This document shows positions 19,636-27,771 of a DNA stretch of 32,758 bases, piece by piece. Position 1 is the stretch's first letter. Each line of letters begins with the position of its first letter. Source of the DNA: an uncultured Pseudomonadota bacterium (GTDB taxonomy: Bacteria; Pseudomonadota; Gammaproteobacteria; Steroidobacterales; Steroidobacteraceae); contig CAIOHZ010000092.1 of the NCBI GenBank assembly GCA_903858165.1, positions 1 to 32,758 of the forward strand. The letters run 5' to 3'. Below the pieces are notes generated by a model that saw only the letters and a program-made list of their open reading frames with translations, did not search any database and was not told the DNA's origin. The translations under genes and the position numbers were made by a program.

Positions 19636-21084
19636 ATGCGCCCATTGCTGGAATGGCACGAGTTAGGGGTTCGTCTGCGGGGCGAGGAGAGCATGCCGCC
19701 CATTGTCAGTGGCTTGACTCTGGAGTTGCAGCGCGGCGAGTGCGTGGCGCTGACCGGGCGCTCCGGGTGCGGCAAGACCAGCGCCGCTCTGGCTGCCTTT
19801 GGCCTGCTGCCCGCGCAACTGGAATTGACCGGCGTCGCCCGATTCGCCGGAAACCCTGCCGGGAATCCAATCGCCCAAAGCGTTGGTGAGCGCGTTGCTT
19901 TCGTGCTTCAAGAGCCTGCCAGTAACTTCGCTCCGCACTTGAATATACAATCGCAAATAATTGATTTAAATGACAATATTGGCGTACTGGATATCCACCA
20001 ATGGTGCACCGAACTGGGCCTGGTGGACAGCGAGCGGCTGCTTCGCCAGTACCCGAACCAGTGCTCTGGCGGTGAACTGCAGCGTTTGGCACTGGTCGCC
20101 GCGCTAGCCCAAGAACCTGCCTTGTTGGTGGCGGATGAGCCGACCGCAGCACTGGATTCTGCCAGCCGCGACGCTTGGTGTCGGCTGGTTCGCCAACGCT
20201 GCGAGCACGGTCTGGCGGTGCTGCTGGTCACCCACGATCCGGCGGTGCTCGCGGGCGTTGCCCACCGACAAATTCCGGTCGGCGATGCGCAGGTGACGGA
20301 AGCGCCTCCGCCATACGTCGCCCCCGAACGCCTCATCGCTGACCCGAACTTGCTGCTCTCAGTGCAGATGGAGTACCCCGGTGGTGCGCCGTCGGCAACT
20401 GGGGGCGAGGGCTTTGGACTCCAGCTCGGCGTCGGGCAAGCTCTTTGCGTCACCGGACCCTCTGGCGCCGGTAAGTCGAGCCTCCTGCGGCTGGTGCTGG
20501 GCCTGCCAAGCCCGTGGAGAGGTGAAGTGACATGGCGCGGGCTGCGCCTGCAGCCGTGGCCCCACGCTTCGCGCCAGCAGATGGCTGGTGCCATGGGCGC
20601 TGTACTGCAGGAAGCCCGGGGCAGCCTGAACCCGCACCGGGAGGTGCTTGACGGGGTGAGCGCGGGTTTCAGGCGTAGCGGACACACGTGGCGGGTGTCC
20701 CGGCAACGCGCGGCGGAGGAATTGGCGGTTTTGGGGGTACCTGCGGACTGCTGGTCTCGATCACCGTCCGCACTTTCGGTCGGCCAGGCCCAACGGGTAG
20801 CGCTGGCGCAGGCTCTGGCACAGCCCCGGGTGCAGACCCGGGTGCAGACCCGGGTGCAGACCCGGGCGCAGGCAAGCGCCGGCAGCCTAGCGTTATTAGT
20901 TCTGGATGAGCCCACCAGCGCTCAGGACCTAGCTCACCGCCAACGAGTCGCCGACCGACTCTTGGTGGCGCAATACCAGCACGGTACGGCGCTCCTCATC
21001 GCTAGCCATGACCCCGGACTGGTGCGATTACTGGGCTGTACAACGCTGCCGCTCTTCCCCGTTGGCGCGGCACCCAAGGGCTGA
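19636..21084 (+). CDS. Fused double ATPase of a Sap/Dpp-type ABC importer
   Basis: A 482-residue protein with two nucleotide-binding domains in one chain, like YejF or fused DppD-DppF. Domain 1: Walker A GRSGCGKTS (41-49), Q-loop VLQEPASN, signature CSGGELQR (143-150), Walker B LLVADEPTAALD (Asp167, Glu168), switch His200. Domain 2: Walker A GPSGAGKSS (274-282), Q-loop VLQEARGS, signature LSVGQAQR (Val replaces the first Gly), Walker B LLVLDEPTSAQD (Asp424, Glu425), switch His458. Between signature and Walker B of domain 2 an insert of about 18 residues contains three VQTR-type units coded by a 12-base tandem repeat. A strikingly AT-rich patch of about 40 bases lies at 19939-19980 within domain 1. 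It is last in the operon; no solute-binding protein is found. Confidence 0.93.
   Translation: MRPLLEWHELGVRLRGEESMPPIVSGLTLELQRGECVALTGRSGCGKTSAALAAFGLLPAQLELTGVARFAGNPAGNPIAQSVGERVAFVLQEPASNFAPHLNIQSQIIDLNDNIGVLDIHQWCTELGLVDSERLLRQYPNQCSGGELQRLALVAALAQEPALLVADEPTAALDSASRDAWCRLVRQRCEHGLAVLLVTHDPAVLAGVAHRQIPVGDAQVTEAPPPYVAPERLIADPNLLLSVQMEYPGGAPSATGGEGFGLQLGVGQALCVTGPSGAGKSSLLRLVLGLPSPWRGEVTWRGLRLQPWPHASRQQMAGAMGAVLQEARGSLNPHREVLDGVSAGFRRSGHTWRVSRQRAAEELAVLGVPADCWSRSPSALSVGQAQRVALAQALAQPRVQTRVQTRVQTRAQASAGSLALLVLDEPTSAQDLAHRQRVADRLLVAQYQHGTALLIASHDPGLVRLLGCTTLPLFPVGAAPKG
20825..20870 (+). repeat. 12-base tandem repeat, about 3.8 copies, inside the ATPase gene
   Basis: CCCGGGTGCAGA occurs at 20825-20836, 20837-20848 and 20849-20860, with a partial fourth copy CCCGGGCGCA at 20861-20870. 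It is in frame and adds repeated VQTR residues just before Walker B of the second domain, where standard ATPases have no insert. Each unit contains a CCCGGG palindrome, which may favour slippage. Confidence 0.95.
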
Positions 21085-21146
21085 CTACGGCGAGGGCTGC
21101 TATGCTGCGAGAACCTCGCTAACGAGCGTCGCCAGCCGAGAATTCG

Positions 21147-22427
21147 ATGTCCATCCCCGTCATCCGTGCCAGCCAAAGCCTGAACAACGTCCGCTACGAG
21201 ATTCGCGGCAAACTCGCGCGTCGAGCCCACGAGATGGAGCGGCTGGGCTACGAGATCATTTCGCTGAATATTGGTAACCCCGGTGCCTTCGGTTTCCGTA
21301 CCCCGGAAACCATGCGCTTGGCAATGATCGAGAATCTGGCATCTGCGGAGGGCTACTGCCACCAGAAGGGCATCTTCCCGGCGCGGGAGGCGGTGGTGAT
21401 GCAACAGCAAAACCGCGGGGTGCGCGAGGTCACCGCCGAGGACGTCTTTATCGGCAATGGCGTTAGCGAACTGATCGACCTGTGCCTGCGCGGCCTGCTC
21501 AACGATGGTGATGAAGTTCTGGTGCCGAGCCCCGACTACCCACTGTGGTCAGCAGCCGTCACCCTTAATGGCGGTCGCGCCGTGTACTACGCCTGCCGGC
21601 CAGAAAATGGCTTCGTGCCAGACCCGGCGGAGATGGCGGCGCTGGTCACTCCGCGCACCCGTGCCATTGTTCTCATCAACCCGAACAACCCGACGGGTGC
21701 GGTTTATCCGCGGGAGACGCTGTTGGCTATCGCGCGTCTGGCCGAGCAACACAAACTGGTGGTGTTCTCTGACGAGATTTACGACGAGATGACCTATGAC
21801 GGCGCCGAATCCATACCAATGGCGACTTTAGTGCACGACACGCTGTGCTGCACGCTATCGGGATTGTCCAAGATCTGGCGAGCTTGCGGCTATCGCGTTG
21901 GCTGGGCGGTCTTCAGTGGGCGCCGCGAAGGTGCTGGCGAATACCTGCAGGCCATCGAGTTGCTGTCCTCCCTGCGCCTTTGCGCCAACGTGCCGGGACA
22001 GTGGGCAGTGCAAACCGCTATCGGCGGCTACCAGAGCATCAAGGACTTGGTGCGTCCGGGTGGACGGTTGCATGCTTCTCGCGCAGCCATTATTGCTGGC
22101 GTGGCGCGCAGCAAATACCTGCAACTGACGCCGGCACCGCAGGGTGCCATGTATTCATTCATCGGGGTGCGTCCAGACGTAGTGCCCCACTTCGATGATC
22201 AGTCGTTCGCCATGGACCTCTTGGAGAACCGCCATGTGCTGGTCGCGCCGGGCAGTTCCTTCAATGTCCCGTACCGCACCCACTTCCGCATTACGCATTT
22301 GCCCTTACCCGATATGCTGGACGAAGTATTCCGGCGACTTGAAGACCAATTGGACGCCCACGTGCAGGCCAGTCAGGGCGCAGTAGCGGGGTCCGCCGCA
22401 CCCCTGACGCTCAAGGCCGTGCGCTGA
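21147..22427 (+). CDS. alaA: Alanine transaminase AlaA-type, PLP-dependent class I aminotransferase
   Basis: A 426-residue aminotransferase converting pyruvate and glutamate to alanine and 2-oxoglutarate. The N-terminus SLNNVRYEIRGKLARRAHEMERLGYEIISLNIGNPGAFGF is diagnostic of AlaA. Asn180 and Asn181 lie in LINPNNPTG, FSDEIYDEMTYD carries the PLP-contacting Asp and Tyr, and the Schiff-base Lys is 242 in SGLSKIWRACGYRVGW. AlaA proteins are about 405 residues; the additional residues are a C-terminal tail after LEDQLDAHV, rich in Ala and Ser. It lies 62 bases after the ABC operon and its last 17 bases overlap the end of gspN on the other strand. Confidence 0.93.
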   Translation: MSIPVIRASQSLNNVRYEIRGKLARRAHEMERLGYEIISLNIGNPGAFGFRTPETMRLAMIENLASAEGYCHQKGIFPAREAVVMQQQNRGVREVTAEDVFIGNGVSELIDLCLRGLLNDGDEVLVPSPDYPLWSAAVTLNGGRAVYYACRPENGFVPDPAEMAALVTPRTRAIVLINPNNPTGAVYPRETLLAIARLAEQHKLVVFSDEIYDEMTYDGAESIPMATLVHDTLCCTLSGLSKIWRACGYRVGWAVFSGRREGAGEYLQAIELLSSLRLCANVPGQWAVQTAIGGYQSIKDLVRPGGRLHASRAAIIAGVARSKYLQLTPAPQGAMYSFIGVRPDVVPHFDDQSFAMDLLENRHVLVAPGSSFNVPYRTHFRITHLPLPDMLDEVFRRLEDQLDAHVQASQGAVAGSAAPLTLKAVR

Positions 22428-23205
22428 CGCCGAGTTCCACTTGAATGCGGTAGCGGCCTGCGGCGTCGGGCAGTCCGAACGTCATTAGCGCCTGCTGTAC
22501 CACCGGCGCTGCAGAGGCATTGGCACGGGCTTCGCCATCCAAACGGAAACCACCACCAGGTTGCCGGAGCAGGGCGGCACGAAGGTCCACTGGGCCGCCA
22601 AGCGTAGAGATCCGGCCCTGATCGCTAGCGGATGGCCACTCCAAACGGAAATCCCCCAGCGCCTGTGTTACTGCCGGGCTGGAGAGGCGGAGGACGTCCA
22701 CCCTGCCGCTGAAGCGCTCCGGTTTGCCGGCCACTAGCGTCAGGGATTTGAGACTGGCCAGCACTTGCCCATTCCAGGGCTGCGGCGAGGCCGGTTGCAG
22801 TAGCGCCAGCGGCAGCTCGCCATTCAACGCCGTGAGTTCACCGGTGCCGTCGAACCGAAGGCTGAACCGCCCTGCGAGTTTGGCGCCATCGCCAAGGACA
22901 ACCGCGCTGCCATGGAGTTGCCCCACCAGCACGCGCCACGGCGACAATTGCCAGTGCACGGAACGGATTGGTATTCCGCCTGCGATCAAACCGCGCAGTT
23001 CCCCTTCCCAAACAGTACCCGCAGCGGCAAGACCGCCCGGGGAAGTGGCCCAAGGCGCTGGCAAGGGGCTTGGCAGAAAGCGCAGCAGCAAGGCCGCTGG
23101 CAATTGCAGCCATAGCGCCAGCAAGAAACCGATAACTGTCAAACCCACCAGTCCGAGGCGCGTGCCTCGCGAGAACCCCGGAACTGCCTGAGCAGCGCGA
23201 CTCAC
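22411..23205 (-). CDS. gspN: Type II secretion protein GspN
   Basis: A 264-residue GspN, an accessory inner-membrane protein of the type II secretion system. One transmembrane helix is predicted at about 15-37 (LGLVGLTVIGFLLALWLQLPAALLL), then a periplasmic beta-rich domain with VWEGELRGLIAGGIPIRSVHWQLSPWRVLVGQL, the GspN signature. The GTG start at 23205 overlaps the gspM stop as GTGA; the frame is open upstream to 23310 but only as a shadow of gspM. It is the last gene of the gsp operon, and its 3' end overlaps alaA tail to tail by 17 bases. Confidence 0.88.
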   Translation of the reverse strand: MSRAAQAVPGFSRGTRLGLVGLTVIGFLLALWLQLPAALLLRFLPSPLPAPWATSPGGLAAAGTVWEGELRGLIAGGIPIRSVHWQLSPWRVLVGQLHGSAVVLGDGAKLAGRFSLRFDGTGELTALNGELPLALLQPASPQPWNGQVLASLKSLTLVAGKPERFSGRVDVLRLSSPAVTQALGDFRLEWPSASDQGRISTLGGPVDLRAALLRQPGGGFRLDGEARANASAAPVVQQALMTFGLPDAAGRYRIQVELGVSARP

Positions 23206-23744
23206 TGCCGAGCCAGCACCAAAGTGGCCACGACAGTGCCAACAGCCGCGCGGTCGAAGGTGGCGCTTTGCACTTGAATTCCCTGCTCTTGTTGCAACGA
23301 CGAAACCCACAGCACCAACGAATCAAAGCTGGCACCCTCAAACTTCACCCTGAGACTGTTATCACCCTCGGGCTGGTTTGACTTGAGCTGTTCACCGAGA
23401 CCGGAGTCGTTTGCCGTACGTTCGACGATGCTCGCCAAGGGGCTACTCAAATCTGGTGAGGTGCCATTGGCTCCTTGCAGTTCGCCCAAGTGCGAAATGA
23501 TGTAGGCCAAGTCATCCTGCTTGCGCACTACCGCCGCCTGAGCCTTGCTTACCGCCGCGTGGAGTTGCAGCAGACCGCCTACTAGCAACAGTGCTATAGC
23601 GGCCACTGCACCACGCGACACCAGAAACTGCTCACGGGCTTGCAAACCGCTGTACCACTGCTTCACCGGTTCCATGGCACTGGCGACGACGCGGGTCAAC
23701 GAACTGGTCATAGAACCGACCCACGCAATCCTTGGGGCGTTCAT
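23202..23744 (-). CDS. gspM: Type II secretion protein GspM
   Basis: A 180-residue GspM, a bitopic inner-membrane protein that pairs with GspL in the secretion platform. The cytoplasmic N-terminus (about 1-43) is followed by a membrane helix at about 44-62 (SRGAVAAIALLLVGGLLQLH), a coiled-coil-like stretch and a periplasmic ferredoxin-like domain with SLRVKFEGASFDSLVLWVSSLQQEQGIQVQSATFDR, the conserved GspM core. The start overlaps the gspL stop as ATGA. A second ATG twelve codons in is an alternative start. Confidence 0.9.
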   Translation of the reverse strand: MNAPRIAWVGSMTSSLTRVVASAMEPVKQWYSGLQAREQFLVSRGAVAAIALLLVGGLLQLHAAVSKAQAAVVRKQDDLAYIISHLGELQGANGTSPDLSSPLASIVERTANDSGLGEQLKSNQPEGDNSLRVKFEGASFDSLVLWVSSLQQEQGIQVQSATFDRAAVGTVVATLVLARQ

Positions 23745-25045
23745 GGGGTGGCTCCTTCACGGCTTAGGCGCATGCGCGCCGCCGCAGGGCCGCCTTCGAT
23801 GCCGGGAACGACCTGAAGTTGGGCGGTGTAACCACGCGCAGCGAGGCCACTGCGCACCTGTTCCAGAGCCGTCGCGTCAGCAGCCTTGATCTGCAAGTCA
23901 GCGGTTCCATCGTAGTAAGTGACGTTGTCCAGCTCCATGGTCGGCGTCGTGTCGCGGGCAGCAGCGAGGGCCGCCAACGTGGCGGTGAGGCCATCCGCAC
24001 CGCTCCGGCCCTTGGCCTGTGCCAACTTGGCTTCCACTTGGCGTCGTGGGTCGACCAGCTTGTGCACGTCCGGCATGGCTTGATGGGCTACATCGGCGAT
24101 AAGGCCATCGAGCCGCTTCGCCTCCGACCGCGCATGCAACAAGTCCACGACTTGACCGCCCACGGCAAGGGCAGCGAGTGTGGCAGCCAGTGCCAAGGGC
24201 ACGCGCCACCGCGCCAGCCGACCGGTGCTGGCGCCACGCGAGGCGTAGGCCCCTTGCAACAGCGTTAGCGGTGGTTCATGCAGGGCGCTGACAGCAAGCG
24301 CTGCCAAGGGCCCGTCCGTGAGCAATTGCATCCGCAATGAACCCACCTGGGCACCGACGGACTCCAGCACAACCGCGTGCGTTGTGTGCTCGGGTTCAGC
24401 CGCATAGACCAACAAGTGGGGTGGCACGGCCGCGCCAAGTACGCCGGCCAGTTCCAGCGCCGCTTCCAAGGGCTCAGCGTCCAGCAGCATGGGCCACTGC
24501 CCGGGTGGCCGGATGGTAACCATTCGCCCTTCGAGCCAAACCACGGTATGCCCGGGGTTGGCCGGCACCGCGAGAAAATCTGGCACCAGAGCCGCTGGGT
24601 TCAAACCCGCCACTTGCAGTACCTCTAGCCAGCGTTCCATGGCTGCGCGGGCGCAGACCACGAACGGTGTCTTGCCGCTGTCCTCTTGCTCGCCAACGGC
24701 GAAGTGCAACTGCTCGATATCGCCGGCAAGTTGTTCTTCGAGCGCGAACGGCGCGAGCTGCAGCGCCTTGGAGGCAGATCTGGCCGGAAGCTCGACGGCG
24801 GCCACGGAGACTTCCGTGGCCGGTACGAAGGCCACCACGCGGCGTCCCAGCGGCAGCCGTGATGTTGCAGTTTCAACCTCTACCGACGCTAACGCACCGT
24901 CGGAGGTATCCGGGGCAGGCAGCTGGGCCAAGCCGACATGGACGCCTTGGTCAAGACGCGCACCAGCATCATCCAGCAACACCCATTCGAGTGCGGCGCC
25001 GGGTTCGGCGCCCGGAGGGAGGCGGACAAAAAGAGTTTCGCTCAT
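23741..25045 (-). CDS. gspL: Type II secretion protein GspL
   Basis: A 434-residue GspL linking the cytoplasmic ATPase GspE to the inner membrane. The cytoplasmic actin-like domain covers about 1-260 (VVAFVPATEVSVAAVELPARSASKALQLAPFALEEQLAGDIEQLHFAVG is diagnostic), the membrane helix is at about 281-303, and the periplasmic ferredoxin-like domain runs to the end (YYDGTADLQIKAADATALEQVRSGLAARGYTAQL). The frame is open to 25141, but family homology begins at MSETLFVRLP. Its partner GspE is not encoded in this window. It starts 4 bases after the gspK stop. Confidence 0.93.
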   Translation of the reverse strand: MSETLFVRLPPGAEPGAALEWVLLDDAGARLDQGVHVGLAQLPAPDTSDGALASVEVETATSRLPLGRRVVAFVPATEVSVAAVELPARSASKALQLAPFALEEQLAGDIEQLHFAVGEQEDSGKTPFVVCARAAMERWLEVLQVAGLNPAALVPDFLAVPANPGHTVVWLEGRMVTIRPPGQWPMLLDAEPLEAALELAGVLGAAVPPHLLVYAAEPEHTTHAVVLESVGAQVGSLRMQLLTDGPLAALAVSALHEPPLTLLQGAYASRGASTGRLARWRVPLALAATLAALAVGGQVVDLLHARSEAKRLDGLIADVAHQAMPDVHKLVDPRRQVEAKLAQAKGRSGADGLTATLAALAAARDTTPTMELDNVTYYDGTADLQIKAADATALEQVRSGLAARGYTAQLQVVPGIEGGPAAARMRLSREGATP

Positions 25046-25049
25046 GAAA

Positions 25050-26027
25050 TCAATCCGTACCAAAGGTTCGCAGGGTAGCGCGAGAACCGCCGACCCCATT
25101 ACGTTCGAGCAGACTGTACAGGGTGACCTCGGTACCGCCAAGCGTCACGCGCGTCGATAAGCGGAACCATGCAGAACGTTGCTCGACATGCGAATTCACC
25201 TCCGCCCAGACCTCTGCCGTGAAAGCGGACGACAGATCGGCAACGGTCGGGAAACAGCCGCGCTGACGGTTCTTGGCCAACTGCACCGGATCGGCGGAAA
25301 ACTCCCGGAACTTTGGTGAGAGAGTATCGATAACGACACCAGACGCGGTACAGACATTAAGCCGGGTACCGTGTGGCAATGCCGTGACATACGGCGCCAG
25401 CACCCGCAAGCGCTCCACGCCAAACCCCGGCAAGGCCAGCAGTTCGCTGGTACTGGTGAGGTAAGTATTGGCGGCGCGGTAAGCGGGTTGTGCCATGAGG
25501 TATTCGCCGTCCTCGGCCCCATCCGGGAAACTGCGCAGGGTGTCCGGGTCGAGCCAATCCACCAGCAACTGCGCCCACTTGGGCTCCAATTGCAACGCTT
25601 CCAGCAAGCGCTGCAAGTGCCCGATGGCGAAGAGGTTGGGTTGCCCGTCTGGGGTGACGAGATTGTTGAGATTGAAGCGGCCTTGCAAGTCTTCTAGATT
25701 GCCTTCGACCGTTCCGCCGTCGACTGGCAGCGCCGGTAGTGGCATCGCCCACGTCTCGACCAGCGTGTCTTCCTGCCCCTTCTGCGCATCCTCGCGGAGA
25801 ATTTCACCGGCCCAGGCTTCGGCGCCTAAGGCAATCTGATACGCCTGTTCGCGCAGCATCAACGCGCTGGCTCGGCGTTGGTCGATAGCACCACGTGAGC
25901 CGATACGTGTCGCTAGCACCGTCGCCATGGCGACCAGCAAGACCGCCGTGATGAGTGCCACACCGCGCTGCCGAGACAAACTGAACCAGTGGCCGGCACG
26001 TGGGGTGGCTGAGGTTGCTCGCTTCAT
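25050..26027 (-). CDS. gspK: Type II secretion minor pseudopilin GspK
   Basis: A 325-residue minor pseudopilin, thought to cap the pseudopilus tip with GspI and GspJ. The prepilin signal has cleavage after Gly22 in SRQRG/VALITAVLLVAMATVLATRI. The usual Glu at +5 is absent, as is normal for GspK. The large helical domain includes NLEDLQGRFNLNNLV, LLVDWLDPDTLRSFPDGAEDGEYLMAQPAYRAAN and TSELLALPGFGVERLRVLAPYVTALP, all typical. Two Cys (NVCTASG and RGCFPTV) could form a disulphide. The start overlaps gspJ (ATGA). Confidence 0.95.
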   Translation of the reverse strand: MKRATSATPRAGHWFSLSRQRGVALITAVLLVAMATVLATRIGSRGAIDQRRASALMLREQAYQIALGAEAWAGEILREDAQKGQEDTLVETWAMPLPALPVDGGTVEGNLEDLQGRFNLNNLVTPDGQPNLFAIGHLQRLLEALQLEPKWAQLLVDWLDPDTLRSFPDGAEDGEYLMAQPAYRAANTYLTSTSELLALPGFGVERLRVLAPYVTALPHGTRLNVCTASGVVIDTLSPKFREFSADPVQLAKNRQRGCFPTVADLSSAFTAEVWAEVNSHVEQRSAWFRLSTRVTLGGTEVTLYSLLERNGVGGSRATLRTFGTD

Positions 26028-26650
26028 CCGGGAATCTCGACGACGCGGACAATGGCCCCGAAGTCTTCGGTGTCGAGAGTGAACTCCACGGCGAGTGGCC
26101 GAATGTGCGCTACTTGCTCAGGTGGGGCATCCACCGGTGGCCACACGTCTTGCCAGACGTGGCTGGCATTTAGGTAGCGCAGGGAAATGCTTTTCACACG
26201 TTTGAGCAGGTCGCGTCGCAGCAATGGCGTAGAACCCGTCGCGTCCACCACCGCCGACGACTGCCGTATCAGCGTACTGCCTTCGAGGACATAAGTGACA
26301 CGCTGCAAAGTGCCACGCGGCAGCCCAGCGCCGTTGGGGTAGCCGCCGCGAGTGAGCTCCAGCACCTGACCGGCGGCACCCGAGCGCAGTGCCGGGCGAT
26401 AGCCATCGCCTATGGTCTCGCGCGCTGGGCGCGGCACCAATTGCTGCAAGTCCATCACCATGGCCGCGACGGCTACTTGCAATTCGCGCGTGCGCGCTGC
26501 GGTGGACTCAAGCGCTTCCGACTGGACGTTGGCGTTGCGATAGGCACCGTACGACAGGGCGCTCATGATGGCCATCAGCACAATAGCCACGAGCAATTCG
26601 ATGAGCGTGAAGCCGGGCTGACGAGAAATGACTGCGCTTGGCCGGAACAT
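26024..26650 (-). CDS. gspJ: Type II secretion minor pseudopilin GspJ
   Basis: A 208-residue minor pseudopilin. Prepilin cleavage is after Gly13 in RQPG/FTLIELLVAIVLMAIMSALSYGAYR, with Glu at +5. The downstream VAAMVMDLQQLVPRPARETIGDGYRPAL and ELTRGGYPNGAGLPRGTLQRVTYVLEGSTLIRQS match GspJ. It works with GspI and GspK in starting the pseudopilus. The stop overlaps gspK by four bases and the start overlaps gspI by one base (TGATG). Confidence 0.95.
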   Translation of the reverse strand: MFRPSAVISRQPGFTLIELLVAIVLMAIMSALSYGAYRNANVQSEALESTAARTRELQVAVAAMVMDLQQLVPRPARETIGDGYRPALRSGAAGQVLELTRGGYPNGAGLPRGTLQRVTYVLEGSTLIRQSSAVVDATGSTPLLRRDLLKRVKSISLRYLNASHVWQDVWPPVDAPPEQVAHIRPLAVEFTLDTEDFGAIVRVVEIPG

Positions 26651-27240
26651 CAGAAAGGCTCCGGCGGCGGGGGGTTATCGGGACGGCGTTGCGGCGGCCC
26701 GCCAGCGTCACCAGGGTCCTTGACGCCAGGCTGCAGGACCTGTTGTGGCGCCGCCGCGTCACCGCCTGATCCCACGGTGACCACACCACTCCATCCGGCC
26801 GTGGAGGGCGGCGAAGCTTGCTGCGCCATACCAACGAACCCGCTGACGGTCAGGGTATAAGTATCCTCACCACCCGGGGAGGGGGCCGCATCTTTCGGGC
26901 CCACGCGAACATCGATGCGGCGGAGACCTTCCACTTGAGTCTGCGACACTACTTGCTCGTACCGCCACTTCGTGCCGGCGTAGTCGAGTTCGCCCGTGGT
27001 TCGCTCCACCGATGGAAACACGGTACCGAGGCGCACTTCGGCAATGCGGTTATTCGCTATCCAACTGGCAAAGGTGCGTTCGCGTAGGCTGCCAATATTG
27101 CTGGCGGTATTGGCCAAGACATTGAAGAGAGCGCCAAGGCCTAGGGCCACGATGGCAATGGCCACCACGACTTCGATGAGGGTGAAGCCCGACTCGGGAC
27201 GGCGCCGCAGTGAACGACATGCCGTGACCGAGTAAATCAT
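26650..27240 (-). CDS. gspI: Type II secretion minor pseudopilin GspI, with C-terminal extension
   Basis: A 196-residue minor pseudopilin. Prepilin cleavage is after Gly18 in PESG/FTLIEVVVAIAIVALGLGALFNVLANTAS, with Glu at +5. The GspI core with TFASWIANNRIAEVRL and YEQVVSQTQVEGLRRIDVRVG ends near 140. The remaining 55 or so residues are an extension rich in Pro, Gly, Ala and Gln, ending PPQRRPDNPPPPEPF. Most GspI proteins are 120-130 residues, so the tail is additional. Overlaps gspH (ATGA) and gspJ (TGATG), so the frame through the tail is constrained by the neighbouring genes. Confidence 0.92.
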   Translation of the reverse strand: MIYSVTACRSLRRRPESGFTLIEVVVAIAIVALGLGALFNVLANTASNIGSLRERTFASWIANNRIAEVRLGTVFPSVERTTGELDYAGTKWRYEQVVSQTQVEGLRRIDVRVGPKDAAPSPGGEDTYTLTVSGFVGMAQQASPPSTAGWSGVVTVGSGGDAAAPQQVLQPGVKDPGDAGGPPQRRPDNPPPPEPF

Positions 27241-27770
27241 TGCGCGGCACCACTTCGCACAACGCTCAGTGTACCGTCCGGCTTGCCTTCAATAACGACG
27301 GTCCGCGCCGCCGCAGCGCCGGCTTTTGGACGCTCGAGGGTCCAACGGAAAGGCTGCCACTCGCCACCACCGAAGGCCATGACCTGAGGAGCATCCACGT
27401 CGACCAGTTTGGCCTGCGGCTTCAACAGAATAATGCGTCCTTCCACCTCGAGGCGTTGCACGAGCCCTTCTGGCACGGGGTGGGTCTCCAGCAAGCGGTC
27501 GTTGGGTACGGCACGCCAAACGCCTGTCCGTCCGTCGAACATCCGTACTTCCCAGCCTTCCTGAGAATAACGGAAACCGTAGTCGCGCCCTTCCAGCTGT
27601 GCTTGCTCCAGCGCCACTTCCGCGGCGCGGGTGAACTGCTCGGTCTCGGCATCGAGTTCGCGGTCTTGGCCAGCCACACCCACCGAAAGCACCACCATCG
27701 ACACCATCACCCCGATGATGACGACGACAACGAGAATCTCGATGAGGGTGAAGCCCCGCGACCGGCGCAA
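27237..27770 (-). CDS. gspH: Type II secretion minor pseudopilin GspH
   Basis: A 177-residue minor pseudopilin. Cleavage is after Gly6 in MRRSRG/FTLIEILVVVVIIGVMVSMVVLSVG with Glu at +5. The GspH domain includes TRAAEVALEQAQLEGRDYGFRYSQEGWEVRMFD. The start is TTG at 27770, one base after the gspG stop, without a clear ribosome site, so it probably depends on translation of gspG. The end overlaps gspI by four bases. Confidence 0.93.
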   Translation of the reverse strand: MRRSRGFTLIEILVVVVIIGVMVSMVVLSVGVAGQDRELDAETEQFTRAAEVALEQAQLEGRDYGFRYSQEGWEVRMFDGRTGVWRAVPNDRLLETHPVPEGLVQRLEVEGRIILLKPQAKLVDVDAPQVMAFGGGEWQPFRWTLERPKAGAAAARTVVIEGKPDGTLSVVRSGAAQ

Positions 27771-27771
27771 C

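Noticed and set aside
20825-20870. Short repeats considered as a CRISPR-like array
   Set aside because: Units are contiguous, 12 bases, without spacers and in frame within an ATPase gene.
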